A DNA stretch of 64,000 nucleotides, taken from NCBI GenBank assembly GCA_016745035.1, contig JADGDE010000002.1, forward strand, positions 248,433 through 312,432. Direction: 5' to 3'. The notes beneath the pieces were generated by a model. It did not search any database. It worked only from the letters and a program-made list of their open reading frames with translations, and was not told where the DNA came from. Origin of the DNA: Thiotrichales bacterium. GTDB lineage: Bacteria > Pseudomonadota > Gammaproteobacteria > Beggiatoales > Beggiatoaceae. The position numbers and the translations under genes were made by a program. Below, one piece after another: positions 1 through 9,579 of this stretch (the stretch's first letter is position 1; every line of letters begins with the position of its first letter).

Positions 1-60
1 CAAACAATAGACGATGTAGTTTCATTATAATCTACCTAAAATCAAGAAAAAGGGAGTGGG

Positions 61-1812
61 TTAATCTGAGTCGCCAGGATCACAACAGCGATAGTTTAAC
101 CATTGCATCAAGACTTGCTCAAGTGTTTTCAACTTCACAGGCTTACTAATATAGTCATCCATTTGTGCCTCAATACAACGCTCACGATCCCCTTCTAAAG
201 CATTAGCCGTCATCGCTATCACCGGGATATGGTGTTTTTCTTGTTGATGCTCATGGCGACGAATCATCGCTGTGGCAGTATAGCCATCCATGATCGGCAT
301 TTCGCAATCCATCAAGACCAAGTCGTAATGTTCTTGATAAATTTTTTCGATTGCCTCCTGACCATTATTGGCAATTTCTAAGTCAAGGTTAAGTTTGTGG
401 AGCATTTCCACGCCCACCCGTTGGTTAAAGAGATTATCTTCAACCAGTAAAATGCGTTTATTGGACTTGAGCGGCACATCAAACTGCGGCACTTGTAAAT
501 TAGGCGCTTCGGGCACTTGGCTTTTTTGTTGTTCACCCAGCATCGAGACTAAAACCGTATGTAAACGTTCGCGGTTAATCGGTTTTGGTAAGCTGGGAAT
601 GGGATGAGCACAACTGGGTCTGTCTTGATAAGGGCTACTGGTGCAAAGCATCATCAAAGGCACCGGATGGGCGGCGAGGATATTACGCAAATGATTGTAC
701 AATCGCCCATCGAGCGTTTGATCTAAATGGTAATCGAGAATGATACCATTCCAGTATTGTAGCGGTGTACTGCTAAGTTGCTCTTCGACTTGTTCAACTT
801 GGTCACAAATATGGTAACAAATACCCCATTGTTCTAGGTATTGGGTCAATACTTGGCGGTGGGTATTATTACCTTGTACCACCAATAAAGTCCGATCTCT
901 GAGTTTAGGCTCAGCTTGCCAAACAGGGCGATCCTCTGGTGCTTCAAAGTTTAATTTGAACCAAAAGCAACTGCCTTGCCCTTCGGTGGAATTGTAATCT
1001 AATTCACCATTCATGCATTTGATCAATTCATAGCTAAGCGGGATACCCAGACCACTGGTTTCACGGGGTTTGTCGGTAAAGTTACTGGCTTGAGCAAAAT
1101 GATCGAATAAATACTCGCGTTGATCCTCTTTGATGCCAATCCCGGTATCTTCTACTTCAAAATGGATTTGGTAAGGCTGCCCCTCAAGACTGCCAACCCG
1201 AATAGTAATTTGTCCCTCGGAGGTAAATTTAATCGCATTATTGATTAAATTACTCAATACTTGTCGGAAACGCACTTGATCACCGACAACCCAGTCAGGG
1301 GTGTCTGGGCTAATAATACAAGCAATATCTAAGCCCTTGGTAAAGGCATTATCAGCAAATAAATTGGTGACCTCTTCAACGGCATTATGTAAGTTAAAGT
1401 CTAGATTATTTAACGTTAACGTACCCGCTTCGAGGCGATAAATATCCAGTAAGTTATTCAGTAATGCCATCAAGGTGTTGCCAGCTTTATTGGCAACGCC
1501 TAATAATGAACGTTGATGCGTGCTTAATTTGGAATCTAATACCAAACTCAACATACCTAAAATACCATTCATAGGGGTGCGAATTTGATGACTCATGCTG
1601 GCTAAAAACTCTGATTTAGCACGGTTAGCTGCATCAGCGGCGGCTTTTTCGTGTTGCAATTCACTATGAGAGTTTTCTGAGGAATGGTTACAGGCTTGTA
1701 AGGCTGCTTTGGCTTCTTGTAATTGCAGTAATAATTTTTGGTTTTCTTGTTCTAGTATTGCAATTTTTTTCTCTACATCGCCATCATTTGCATCATCCAT
1801 AATGTTTGGCAT
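61..1812 (-). CDS. Hybrid sensor histidine kinase with two receiver domains
   Basis: Soluble hybrid kinase with no membrane segment. Numbering from the upstream ATG at 1827: coiled coil about 17-75, HisKA around 75-140, HATPase_c about 185-295 (N-box [20 protein letters not shown]), a degenerate receiver about 312-430 (Asp365 in ILDYHL) and a canonical receiver about 457-577 (VEDN, Asp507 in LMDCEMP, Lys in SKPV). I start it at 1812 because GGAGGGG lies just upstream of that ATG; the ATG at 1827 would add five residues. The phospho-acceptor motif reads SHQIRTP instead of SHEIRTP, so the acidic residue that normally assists autophosphorylation is Gln. It probably relays phosphate to an HPt protein elsewhere; no partner is adjacent. 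Family assignment is firm, input signal unknown. Confidence 0.9.
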   Translation of the reverse strand: MPNIMDDANDGDVEKKIAILEQENQKLLLQLQEAKAALQACNHSSENSHSELQHEKAAADAANRAKSEFLASMSHQIRTPMNGILGMLSLVLDSKLSTHQRSLLGVANKAGNTLMALLNNLLDIYRLEAGTLTLNNLDFNLHNAVEEVTNLFADNAFTKGLDIACIISPDTPDWVVGDQVRFRQVLSNLINNAIKFTSEGQITIRVGSLEGQPYQIHFEVEDTGIGIKEDQREYLFDHFAQASNFTDKPRETSGLGIPLSYELIKCMNGELDYNSTEGQGSCFWFKLNFEAPEDRPVWQAEPKLRDRTLLVVQGNNTHRQVLTQYLEQWGICYHICDQVEQVEEQLSSTPLQYWNGIILDYHLDQTLDGRLYNHLRNILAAHPVPLMMLCTSSPYQDRPSCAHPIPSLPKPINRERLHTVLVSMLGEQQKSQVPEAPNLQVPQFDVPLKSNKRILLVEDNLFNQRVGVEMLHKLNLDLEIANNGQEAIEKIYQEHYDLVLMDCEMPIMDGYTATAMIRRHEHQQEKHHIPVIAMTANALEGDRERCIEAQMDDYISKPVKLKTLEQVLMQWLNYRCCDPGDSD

Positions 1813-2204
1813 TTCCCCTCCGGTCATTTATCTATAAAACAAGGCGCGAGAAAAAACCTTTGCTCCTTGTAAAAATCTTTAACAGCTAAGATTCACGATT
1901 CTAGCATGTTTTAATGCTATTTTTGCGCACTAAACTGTTTAAGCTCAGTTTGGGGTCAATATTTTGCAGAATCTTAGAGCAATGACAAGACCAGCAAAAA
2001 CCAGCTTAAGCGCGATTAATCCCCGTTTTTAGCAAGTAACTGATGTTACGCACTAAGCTGGTTATCACAATAGTGTGATTTTCCACCTGCCTAGTGAAGC
2101 TTAGCCTTTGCGTAACATCAGCAAGGAAAGGAAAATTGTATTACAAAATACAGCCCTCGAATGGCGTATCAATGCCAATCGAGGCAGTAGAAAATTTAGA
2201 AGCG
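1813..2204. other. Intergenic region, 390 bp
   Basis: Apart from the short inverted-repeat element at 2040-2121 I see no RNA gene, ORF or clear terminator. The stretch 1855-2038 is unassigned. Confidence 0.5.
2040..2121. repeat. MITE-like inverted-repeat element, short form (copy A)
   Basis: 82 bp, begins CTGATGTTACGCA and ends TGCGTAACATCAG, a perfect 13-bp terminal inverted repeat. It lacks the central block (CCGCCATTGCTGCACGG plus hairpin) of the 132-bp form. The inner half-sites CACAATAGTGTG and CCTGCCTAGTG are shared with the other copies in the window. Confidence 0.9.
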
Positions 2205-2810
2205 TTAGTGTTTTTCCACCGAGTGATAGATTTTTTCCATCCACGCATAGAGCACGCCGGAGAGCAAAAACACCACATGGATAATCACCATCCACATGAT
2301 GACGCGGTCGTCCATATTATCCTTTTTAATTTGGATAAAGGCTTTTAGGAGTTCAATCGAAGAAATAGCGACAATCGAGCCGATGACTTTGAGCTTCATC
2401 GCTGTGTAGTCAATTTTGCCCATCCACTCAGGTCTATCGACATGGTCGGTGACCATATCAATTTTAGAAACAAAGTTTTCATAACCACTGAAAATAATCA
2501 TCAACAATAAATTGGTCACCAAAACCAAGTCCACTAAACTTAAGACCGCTAAAATAATCGCCGACCCATCGTCAGTTAATACGTTCGGAACCATATGTAA
2601 CAGTTCTTGCCCGAATTTGACGGTCAAAATTAACAGCGCTATCACCAAGCCAAGATATAAAGGCGCTAAAATCCAACGGCTGTGAAATAAGATCGCTTCA
2701 ATAAAATGCTCTAACCACATCAAGCTGCGGATACTGAAGCTCGGTGGCTGACAAGGCGGACATTCTTTTTCAGTTGTTTCCGCTGGCAATCCTTGCTTTT
2801 GCTCTTCCAT
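2205..2810 (-). CDS. yqhA: UPF0114 (YqhA-like) integral membrane protein
   Basis: 201 aa, matching the UPF0114/TIGR00645 family in length and pattern. About three to four hydrophobic segments are visible: roughly residues 46-66, 83-107, 142-160 and 174-192. The segment after the first helix (LEHFIEAILFHSRW region) and the motif NFVSKID are typical of the family. The first 30 residues are charged and Cys/Pro-rich. It lies 12 bp downstream of rpiA on the same strand, so the two are probably cotranscribed. No biochemical function is established for the family; a role in the cytoplasmic membrane is all that can be said. Confidence 0.85.
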   Translation of the reverse strand: MEEQKQGLPAETTEKECPPCQPPSFSIRSLMWLEHFIEAILFHSRWILAPLYLGLVIALLILTVKFGQELLHMVPNVLTDDGSAIILAVLSLVDLVLVTNLLLMIIFSGYENFVSKIDMVTDHVDRPEWMGKIDYTAMKLKVIGSIVAISSIELLKAFIQIKKDNMDDRVIMWMVIIHVVFLLSGVLYAWMEKIYHSVEKH

Positions 2811-2822
2811 GCTCAGCCCCTT

Positions 2823-3479
2823 TTACTCAACCACCTTAACGCCATTATCACTGCCAAGCAGTAAAATATCGGCAGGGTCAGCGGCGAATAAACCATTGGT
2901 GACCACACCGACAATTTGATTCAATTGGGTTTCGATTTTGACAGGCTCTTCAATTTGCCAATGATGCACATCGAGAATGATATTGCCATTATCGGTGGTA
3001 AAGCCCTCGCGCAACACCGGTTGTCCACCGAGTTTGACGATTTCACGCGCCACATAGCTGCGCGCCATCGGAATCACTTCGATAGGCAAGGGGAAAGCGC
3101 CGAGGGTATCGACCAATTTGCTATCATCAGCAATACAAACAAAACGGTCACTGGCAGCGGCAACGATTTTTTCCCGGGTCAGCGCGCCACCACCACCTTT
3201 AACTAAGTGTAAGTGATGGTTAGATTCATCTGCACCATCAATATAGACCGAAATCGCATCGACGGCATTTAAGTCAAATACAGGAATCCCATGACCACGT
3301 AGACGCTCAGCTGAGGCTTCAGAGCTGGCAACTGTGCCGTCGATTTTGCCCTTGATGCCCGCGAGTTCATCAATAAAACAATTGGCGGTGCTACCTGTGC
3401 CGACACCGATAATTGTCCCGGGGACAACGTGTTCTAAAGCGGCTTTAGCCACTTGTTGTTTTTTCTCTTCTGGAGTCAT
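2823..3479 (-). CDS. rpiA: Ribose-5-phosphate isomerase A
   Basis: 218 aa, full length. Interconverts ribose 5-phosphate and ribulose 5-phosphate in the non-oxidative pentose phosphate pathway. Recognisable motifs are [13 protein letters not shown] (phosphate loop), [16 protein letters not shown] with the catalytic acidic residues, [12 protein letters not shown] with the catalytic Lys, and the C-terminal ending [13 protein letters not shown]. The start is supported by AAGGA about 8 bp upstream. It heads a likely two-gene unit with the UPF0114 gene. A MITE-like element starts 37 bp upstream of its ATG, in the space shared with the divergent NHL gene, so any promoter must lie in or next to the repeat. 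Confidence 0.97.
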   Translation of the reverse strand: MTPEEKKQQVAKAALEHVVPGTIIGVGTGSTANCFIDELAGIKGKIDGTVASSEASAERLRGHGIPVFDLNAVDAISVYIDGADESNHHLHLVKGGGGALTREKIVAAASDRFVCIADDSKLVDTLGAFPLPIEVIPMARSYVAREIVKLGGQPVLREGFTTDNGNIILDVHHWQIEEPVKIETQLNQIVGVVTNGLFAADPADILLLGSDNGVKVVE

Positions 3480-3516
3480 TTCTGTATCCTTATGAAAATA
3501 TGTTGATTGTTAATTT

Positions 3517-3643
3517 CTGATGTTACGCACTAAGCCAGTTTTTGCCACAAAAGGTGCTTTTCCACTTGCCTAGTGGTACAGCCGTGGAGCAATGGCGGTT
3601 TTTTGGCTTGTTAAAGCCTTGAGAAGCCTTTGCGTAACATCCG
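3517..3643. repeat. MITE-like inverted-repeat element, long form (copy B)
   Basis: 127 bp in the divergent gap between rpiA and the NHL protein gene. Left end CTGATGTTACGCA, right end TGCGTAACATCCG (one mismatch in the terminal repeat). It contains the central AGCAATGGCGG block; the inner hairpin is degraded (TTGGCTTGTTAAAGCC). No clear flanking direct repeat. Confidence 0.85.
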
Positions 3644-3752
3644 CTTAGTGTGATGATTTTCTAAATTCAAACTTGCCACTTTAACGCTTGTTGCTGTAAA
3701 TGTAAAAGTCTACAATGATAGCCGCCATATTTTAATCCACGAAGGGGAGCAA

Positions 3753-6700
3753 ATGTACCGCCTAAGCCTGTTGTTATTTAGCTATTTTTTACTCAGTTCT
3801 AGCCTTATGGCTGCCCCGATTGCTTATCAAATCAACCCTGTTGCGGGCAATGGCGAGTTGGGCTATAACAGCACGCTAGAAGCGCTTGAAACCCCATTTA
3901 ATTTACCCGTGGCTTTGGCTGAAGATGCCGCTGGCAACCTTTACATTGCCGATCAATATAATCATCGTATTCGCAAAATCAATCACGCAGGAGAAATCAG
4001 TGATGTGGCTGGCACAGGCACGGCAGGCTATAGCGGTGATAATGCCCCTGCCCTAGAAGCTGAATTAAATCTGCCTAGTGCACTGGTTTTTGACGCTGAT
4101 GGCAGTTTATATATTGCTGACAGTGGCAACCATGTGGTGCGTAAAATAGACTCCGAGGGCGTGATTAGCACGGTTGTCGGTAATGGCACAGCCGGCAGTG
4201 AGGGTAATAATACAGCGGGTGTTGATGCCCAACTCAATAACCCTCAAGGCTTAGCTTTTGATAGCGCTGGGCGCTTGTATATTAGTGATACCAATAACCA
4301 CCAGATTCGTTGGCTAGATACCGATGGCACGCTGTACTTGCTCGCAGGCAATAAAGAAGGCTTTGCAGGTGATAATGATCAGCTAGAAAAAGTCCGTTTG
4401 AGTTATTCCAAAGGCTTGGCTTTCAATGCACAAGGGCGTTTATTTATTGCTGACAGCGGCAACCACCGGATTCGTTTTCTCAATGCCCAATCACAATTAG
4501 AAACTGTAGCTGGTGAGGGAACGCCTGGTTTCTCTGGTGATGGTGGGGCAGCAACAAAAGCCCATTTACGCAAACCGCACCGGATTAGTTTTGACAAAAA
4601 CGGCGTGCTATATATTGCTGACAGTGATAATCACCGCATTCGACAAGTCGAAAACGGCATGATTAGCACTATCGCAGGCAGCGGCCCTACCGAGGTGGCT
4701 AACGGCGCGTATGGATTACTTCAAGGCGAGGGCAGTTTGGCAGCGCTAAACACGCCTTATGGTTTGCTTGCCAGTGAGGATAAAATTTATATTGCCGATA
4801 GTCGTAACCAGCGTATTCGAGCCTTAACCCCCAGCACTGAGACCAGCCGAGGCATAAAAACTATTGCGGGTAGTGGCAAAACGGGTTTACGTCAAGGTGG
4901 CTTTGCGGGAGAGCGCGTTGCTGCGCTGCAAGCACGATTAAACGTCCCCAGTGCGGTTGCTGTCGATAGCCAAGGCAAGACCTATATTGCTGATACCGCG
5001 AATCATCGCATTCGTCAAATTGATTCCCAAGGCGTGATTACAACCGTCGCAGGCATTGGAACCAGCGGTTATAGTGGCGATGGCAAAGCGGCAACCAAAG
5101 CGCAGTTACAACGCCCGGCGGGTTTGGCTATCGATGCCCAAGACCGCTTGTATATCAGCGATAGCGGCAACCATGTGGTTCGTCGCCTTGATAAAGGTAT
5201 GATTGAAACCATCGCCGGTAGCGGTGTCTCTGGTAAAGACCAAGAAACCATGCCTGCACCATTGGCGCGTTTTCACCGCCCTTTAGGCCTCGCTTTTGCA
5301 GCGGATGGCAGTTTATACATTGCCGATGCTGCCAACCATCAAATCAAGCGCTTAGTTGCCGAACAAGTTGAAATTGTCGCGGGCAGTGGTTACAAAGGCT
5401 TTGCCGGCGACGGTGGCAAGGCACTGGCAGCCAAATTCAATAAACCCAACGATGTTGCTTTTGATAGCGAGGGCAATTTATATATCAGCGACCAAGGCAA
5501 TAATCGCATTCGTCGTCTCGATAGTGAAGGCATGATTAACACCGTTTTAGGCACAGGCAAAAAACGCTACAGTCAAAACGGTATGGTGGCGAGCGAAACG
5601 CCTTTAGCCGCACCTGCGGGCTTAAAAATTGCCGCTGATTACCTTTATTTCAGCGAATTTTATAGCGACCGGGTTCGGGTTTTGCGCTTGGGCGCTGAGA
5701 CGTTAAGTACCTTTGCTGGCGCTGGGGTGATGGGCTTTAATGGTGATAATAATAGCGCTAGCAGCAGCCAGTTATACGCCCCCACAGGTTTGGCGATCAA
5801 TCCACACAGCCAAACCTTGCTTGTTGCCGATACCTACAATCACCGAGTCCGCAGCGTGCCTTTGTTAGCAAAGGTCAGCAAAGCCACGGAGCCAGAGACC
5901 GATGTAAGCGCAGAGATTGCCCCTGTCACTGAGCCAGAGGAGAGCGAACCAGCCGTCGAGCCTGAAACCAAGCCAGAGGAAATAGAGAAACCTGAATCTG
6001 AGGAAAAAGCAGACACACCTTCATCCGAGCCAATCACAGTGGATAGCAACACAGCAGCAGCTATCAATACAGAAACAGATGAGACAACAAAACCGACAAA
6101 CAGTACAACAGAGGAAAAAGCGAGTAACACCAGCGAGCAAGCCAGCACCAATGATACGGTCGATAGCAAGGACGAGCCAAACACGGTAAGCGTTGAAAAA
6201 CCCAGCGATAGCAAGCCCACAGCCGTTGTCACGCCACCAGTGAGTTTGCCTGCTGTGTTAGTCAAAAACCCTGCTGATACGCCTTATATGCAGCAAGACT
6301 TTGCTTGCCAATCACTGACCCACCCACAAGTGATTGCCCTCGATAAGTCTTACCAAGGCACAGCGCTATTGGATGAAATCAACCAACTGGATTTATTCAA
6401 ACAACAAGGCTGGCAAATGCAGCAAGTACCTAAAACGGGCTATTTACGTTTGAATCAAGATAATTTACGTTTGGCATTATGGCCCTTGCAATTGCACCAA
6501 CAAAAAAATCCAGCGGGCTTAGATGTCAGCGCCAATCAAGTCACCCGCTTTTATTTCAAAAAAGATCTGGTCTTGACCGCGCAGCCTGCTGCGCAAGCGC
6601 TGTGTGAATTACAAGGGCATTTTGCCGCGCAAGGGTATCCGCTGTTGCGTATGAATGCCGCAGGTAATATTCAAATAGGTAACTCAGAGCGCCCGATTGC

Positions 6701-7094
6701 TTTGAGTATGCGTCCGGATTGGATTTCCACCGAAGTCGCCGAGGGCGTATTCCCCGGGATTTTACTCAGCAATGCCTTATTTCCAGCCCAGCAGCTCGCT
6801 ATCGCTCAGGTATTTGTCGATGAGAAAAGTCGTTTACGGCGACAGTTTTTCTACCCCATGCCAGCGTTTGATTTAAGCCCTTATGTACAACAGTTGCAAA
6901 CCCCACCTTTTGAGCCGTTACAATTCAGCTATCAAGGTAAAGATTATCAAGGTTGGTTGGATGTTCATGTACAGAACGCGCCGCGTAGCAACCGTTTAGA
7001 AGTAAAATCTGTAGAGGATTTTAATGGGGATGGGCAAGCGGATTGGCGGATTGATTATCCACAAGGCTTTAGTCAATTACTGTTTGCAGAATAA
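3753..7094 (+). CDS. Secreted NHL-repeat (beta-propeller) protein with acidic linker and C-terminal domain
   Basis: 1113 aa. Residues 1-21 form a signal peptide ending SLMAAP, so export is expected. Twelve NHL-type repeats (pattern LYIADxxNHRIRxI followed by AGxGxxGxxGD) fill about residues 40-710, enough for two six-bladed propellers. A linker of about 120 residues rich in Glu, Thr, Ser and Pro follows (about 710-830). The C-terminal 280 residues form an unrecognised domain with two Cys, ending in DFNGDGQADWRIDYP, which resembles a Ca-binding DxNxDGxxD loop. AAGGGGAG before the ATG supports the start. It is convergent with ppk1. Propellers of this type usually bind proteins or ligands; no enzymatic motif is seen. 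Confidence 0.85.
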   Translation: MYRLSLLLFSYFLLSSSLMAAPIAYQINPVAGNGELGYNSTLEALETPFNLPVALAEDAAGNLYIADQYNHRIRKINHAGEISDVAGTGTAGYSGDNAPALEAELNLPSALVFDADGSLYIADSGNHVVRKIDSEGVISTVVGNGTAGSEGNNTAGVDAQLNNPQGLAFDSAGRLYISDTNNHQIRWLDTDGTLYLLAGNKEGFAGDNDQLEKVRLSYSKGLAFNAQGRLFIADSGNHRIRFLNAQSQLETVAGEGTPGFSGDGGAATKAHLRKPHRISFDKNGVLYIADSDNHRIRQVENGMISTIAGSGPTEVANGAYGLLQGEGSLAALNTPYGLLASEDKIYIADSRNQRIRALTPSTETSRGIKTIAGSGKTGLRQGGFAGERVAALQARLNVPSAVAVDSQGKTYIADTANHRIRQIDSQGVITTVAGIGTSGYSGDGKAATKAQLQRPAGLAIDAQDRLYISDSGNHVVRRLDKGMIETIAGSGVSGKDQETMPAPLARFHRPLGLAFAADGSLYIADAANHQIKRLVAEQVEIVAGSGYKGFAGDGGKALAAKFNKPNDVAFDSEGNLYISDQGNNRIRRLDSEGMINTVLGTGKKRYSQNGMVASETPLAAPAGLKIAADYLYFSEFYSDRVRVLRLGAETLSTFAGAGVMGFNGDNNSASSSQLYAPTGLAINPHSQTLLVADTYNHRVRSVPLLAKVSKATEPETDVSAEIAPVTEPEESEPAVEPETKPEEIEKPESEEKADTPSSEPITVDSNTAAAINTETDETTKPTNSTTEEKASNTSEQASTNDTVDSKDEPNTVSVEKPSDSKPTAVVTPPVSLPAVLVKNPADTPYMQQDFACQSLTHPQVIALDKSYQGTALLDEINQLDLFKQQGWQMQQVPKTGYLRLNQDNLRLALWPLQLHQQKNPAGLDVSANQVTRFYFKKDLVLTAQPAAQALCELQGHFAAQGYPLLRMNAAGNIQIGNSERPIALSMRPDWISTEVAEGVFPGILLSNALFPAQQLAIAQVFVDEKSRLRRQFFYPMPAFDLSPYVQQLQTPPFEPLQFSYQGKDYQGWLDVHVQNAPRSNRLEVKSVEDFNGDGQADWRIDYPQGFSQLLFAE

Positions 7095-7098
7095 TGGC

Positions 7099-7143
7099 AA
7101 GCGCGGCTAAAGTCGCGCCTGCGGGACTCAAGTCCCGGCGCTT
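7099..7143. terminator. Branched inverted repeat between convergent genes
   Basis: Outer arms AAGCGC/GCGCTT enclose two small stems, GCGCG/CGCGC and GGGACT-ca-AGTCCC. It sits exactly between the stops of the NHL gene and ppk1 and could end transcription from both sides; there is no strong T-run, so it may instead be an interspersed cruciform repeat. Confidence 0.5.
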
Positions 7144-9455
7144 TACTTAGCTTTGTTCCGCGACTTCTTACGTTTGCCCCCGGTTGCCAGTTTGTTTTTC
7201 TTCAACTGCCGGGCTTTGCGGTGTTTATTGTCATAAAAGGCAATCATGTGTGCTTGCGAAGAGATATGATCCGCATCCTCTTCAACGGCTAAACACGAGC
7301 TGCCATCGGCTTGCATTTCCCAACGACTGCGTTTGTCTTGCAGTTGGGTATCCAAAATCATTCGCAACTCACCTTTTAACTCGGCTTGATCTACCGGTGT
7401 CACGACCTCGACCCGGCTTTCTAAATTACGCTGCATCGCATCAGCCGAGCCAATATAATATTCGTCCGCGCCTTGATTACGGAAATAATAAATCCGTGAA
7501 TGCTCAAGAAAACGCCCGACCAAACTATAAATATGGATGTTGTCGGAAAAGCCCACGACACCAGGACGTAAACGACAAGTATCCCGGATAATCAAATCAA
7601 TCCGTACCCCACTGCAAGCGGCTTGGTACAGTGCTTTAGTGACATCGGCATCTTCTAGGGCATTCATTTTGAATTGAATCAACCCAGGGTTTTTCTCGGT
7701 GTGTAGTTTTGCCTCACGCTTGATATAGTCTATCAAGGTATTTTTCAAAATCTTTGGCGAGGGCAGGATTTTTTTGTATTGACGCTGTGGCGTATAGCCG
7801 GTGGTCAAATAATTAAACAACTGGGTTAAATCTGCGCCTAAATCCTGATCGCAGGTGAGCAAACCTAAGTCACTGTAAAGCCGCGCGGTATCGGCGTGAT
7901 AGTTACCTGTGCCGATGTGGGCATAACAGCGAATTTTGTTATAGCTATAATCTTGGCGCACCACCAAAATCACTTTGGAGTGGGTTTTTAGCCCGACAAT
8001 GCCATAGGTGACATGAATCCCGGCTTCTTCCATCCGGCTTGCCCAGCGAATGTTCGCCGCTTCATCAAAACGGGCTTTGAGTTCGACCCCGACGGCGACT
8101 TGCTTACCGTTGCGTGCAGCTCTGATTAAGTAATCGATGACTTTTGTGCCGCTGGAGGTGCGGTAAAGGGTCATTTTAATCGCTCGGACTTTGGGATCAT
8201 CCGCCGCTTCACGTAAAAAGCGTTCTACCGAAGTCGAGAAAGATTGGTAGGGGTGATGCAATAAAATCGAGCCATGCTCACGAATGGCGTGGAAAATACT
8301 CGGCGCATCGTGTAACAAAGGATGATCGGTGGGGAAATGCGGCTTATCGTGTAATTCTGGGAGTTTCAGCCCGGCAAGCTGGAACAAATCACACATGCCC
8401 ATCATGCCCTCGACCGCAAATACGTCGTTTTCCTCATCGAGACCTAATTCTGCGGCAAGCATCCCCTTATGCATCGTGGTCATGCTGTCTTGTACTTGCA
8501 AACGGACGATGGGCGCAAAACGCCGATCACGCAGCTCCGATTCAATCATGCTGAGTAAATCATCGGCATTGTCTTCGTTGCGCTCAGTATTCGCATTGCG
8601 GGTGACGCGGAAGGTTTCACAACTTAAAATTTCGACATCAGGAAAGAGTAAATCCAAGTTACTGGCAACCACATCTTCAATCGGTACAAAATGGTTTTTA
8701 TCTTCGTTGATTTGTAAAAACCGTGGTACACCCGCACCGACGGGAATTTTTACCCGCGCCATGGTTGGCAAAGGCGCATTTTTCGGGCGCAAGGTCACTA
8801 AAAGGTTTAGGGATAAATTAGAAATAAACGGGAAAGGATGCGCCGGATCCATGCCTTGCGGGGTCAAGAGCGGAAAAATATTTTCAAAATACTGATCGCG
8901 CAATTTCGTTTGGATTTTACTATCGATCTGCGAATAACGGTGGACGACAATGTCCTCTTGCTCTAACTGCTTAAGTAATTTGCTCAAAAACTTGCGCTTG
9001 TCTTTTTCCAGCAATTTAACCATGTGATAGCAATCATCGGTTTGCTGTTGTGGTGTTCGGCCATCAACGGTGACGCTTTGAATCCCCGCGCCAACCAATT
9101 GTTTTAGCCCACCGATGCGTTTCATAAAAAACTCATCGAGGTTATTGCTGACAATGGCGATAAATTTCAGGCGCTCTAAGAGGGGGTTGCGGGGATCTTG
9201 CGCCTCGTTCAATACCCGCTGATTAAAACTCAGCCAGGTTAATTCGCGGTTAAGATAAAGTTCAGCATCATCCAAGCTTGTCTCTGCGGCAATTTCTTTG
9301 CTGCGACACAACGCTTCGGTATAACGGAATTTTGGCTCTGTTTGCCCCATCGCTGATTCATCCAAGGTTGTTACGTTAAGCTCAAGCCCCAAAGCAATGA
9401 TGTCGATAATTAAGTCACCATTGCTCGGCAAGATAAAAAGATAAGCATACACCAT
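7143..9455 (-). CDS. ppk1: Polyphosphate kinase 1
   Basis: 770 aa as read from 9455. Makes polyphosphate from the ATP gamma-phosphate, reversibly. The N-domain begins at YLNRELTWLSFNQRVLNEA; the two phospholipase D-like catalytic domains carry the histidines in GLKTHSKV (about residue 493, phospho-His) and EHSRIYYF (about residue 650). The C-terminus is Lys/Arg-rich. The first 35 residues precede the usual family start; MGQTEPKF, starting at 9350, is a plausible alternative, but neither start has a strong ribosome-binding site. It is divergent from the STAND gene and convergent with the NHL gene, so it is probably monocistronic. Identification is certain, the start is not. Confidence 0.96.
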   Translation of the reverse strand: MVYAYLFILPSNGDLIIDIIALGLELNVTTLDESAMGQTEPKFRYTEALCRSKEIAAETSLDDAELYLNRELTWLSFNQRVLNEAQDPRNPLLERLKFIAIVSNNLDEFFMKRIGGLKQLVGAGIQSVTVDGRTPQQQTDDCYHMVKLLEKDKRKFLSKLLKQLEQEDIVVHRYSQIDSKIQTKLRDQYFENIFPLLTPQGMDPAHPFPFISNLSLNLLVTLRPKNAPLPTMARVKIPVGAGVPRFLQINEDKNHFVPIEDVVASNLDLLFPDVEILSCETFRVTRNANTERNEDNADDLLSMIESELRDRRFAPIVRLQVQDSMTTMHKGMLAAELGLDEENDVFAVEGMMGMCDLFQLAGLKLPELHDKPHFPTDHPLLHDAPSIFHAIREHGSILLHHPYQSFSTSVERFLREAADDPKVRAIKMTLYRTSSGTKVIDYLIRAARNGKQVAVGVELKARFDEAANIRWASRMEEAGIHVTYGIVGLKTHSKVILVVRQDYSYNKIRCYAHIGTGNYHADTARLYSDLGLLTCDQDLGADLTQLFNYLTTGYTPQRQYKKILPSPKILKNTLIDYIKREAKLHTEKNPGLIQFKMNALEDADVTKALYQAACSGVRIDLIIRDTCRLRPGVVGFSDNIHIYSLVGRFLEHSRIYYFRNQGADEYYIGSADAMQRNLESRVEVVTPVDQAELKGELRMILDTQLQDKRSRWEMQADGSSCLAVEEDADHISSQAHMIAFYDNKHRKARQLKKNKLATGGKRKKSRNKAK

Positions 9456-9579
9456 TAGTGTATTTTAGGCGATATGGCTTTGCTGGCAGCCCTTATTTAT
9501 GAACGCAAGGCCACGTCGAAATTCAGTGAAAAATACGTTATAATGCTTACGTTTAAGCAAGCTCAATCAAGGATATGCG

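Noticed and set aside
2040..2121. Reading the repeat family as Rho-independent terminators or CRISPR repeats
   Set aside because: Copies have long conserved interiors and flanking direct repeats, are far apart and lack spacers; some lie upstream of starts, so neither explanation fits.
5840..6265. 141-aa Ser/Val-rich minus-strand ORF within the NHL gene
   Set aside because: It is the antisense of the Glu/Thr/Ser-rich linker; low complexity and inside a clear coding region.
8329..8895. 188-aa plus-strand ORF inside ppk1
   Set aside because: Antisense shadow of a highly conserved enzyme; no ribosome-binding site or domain.
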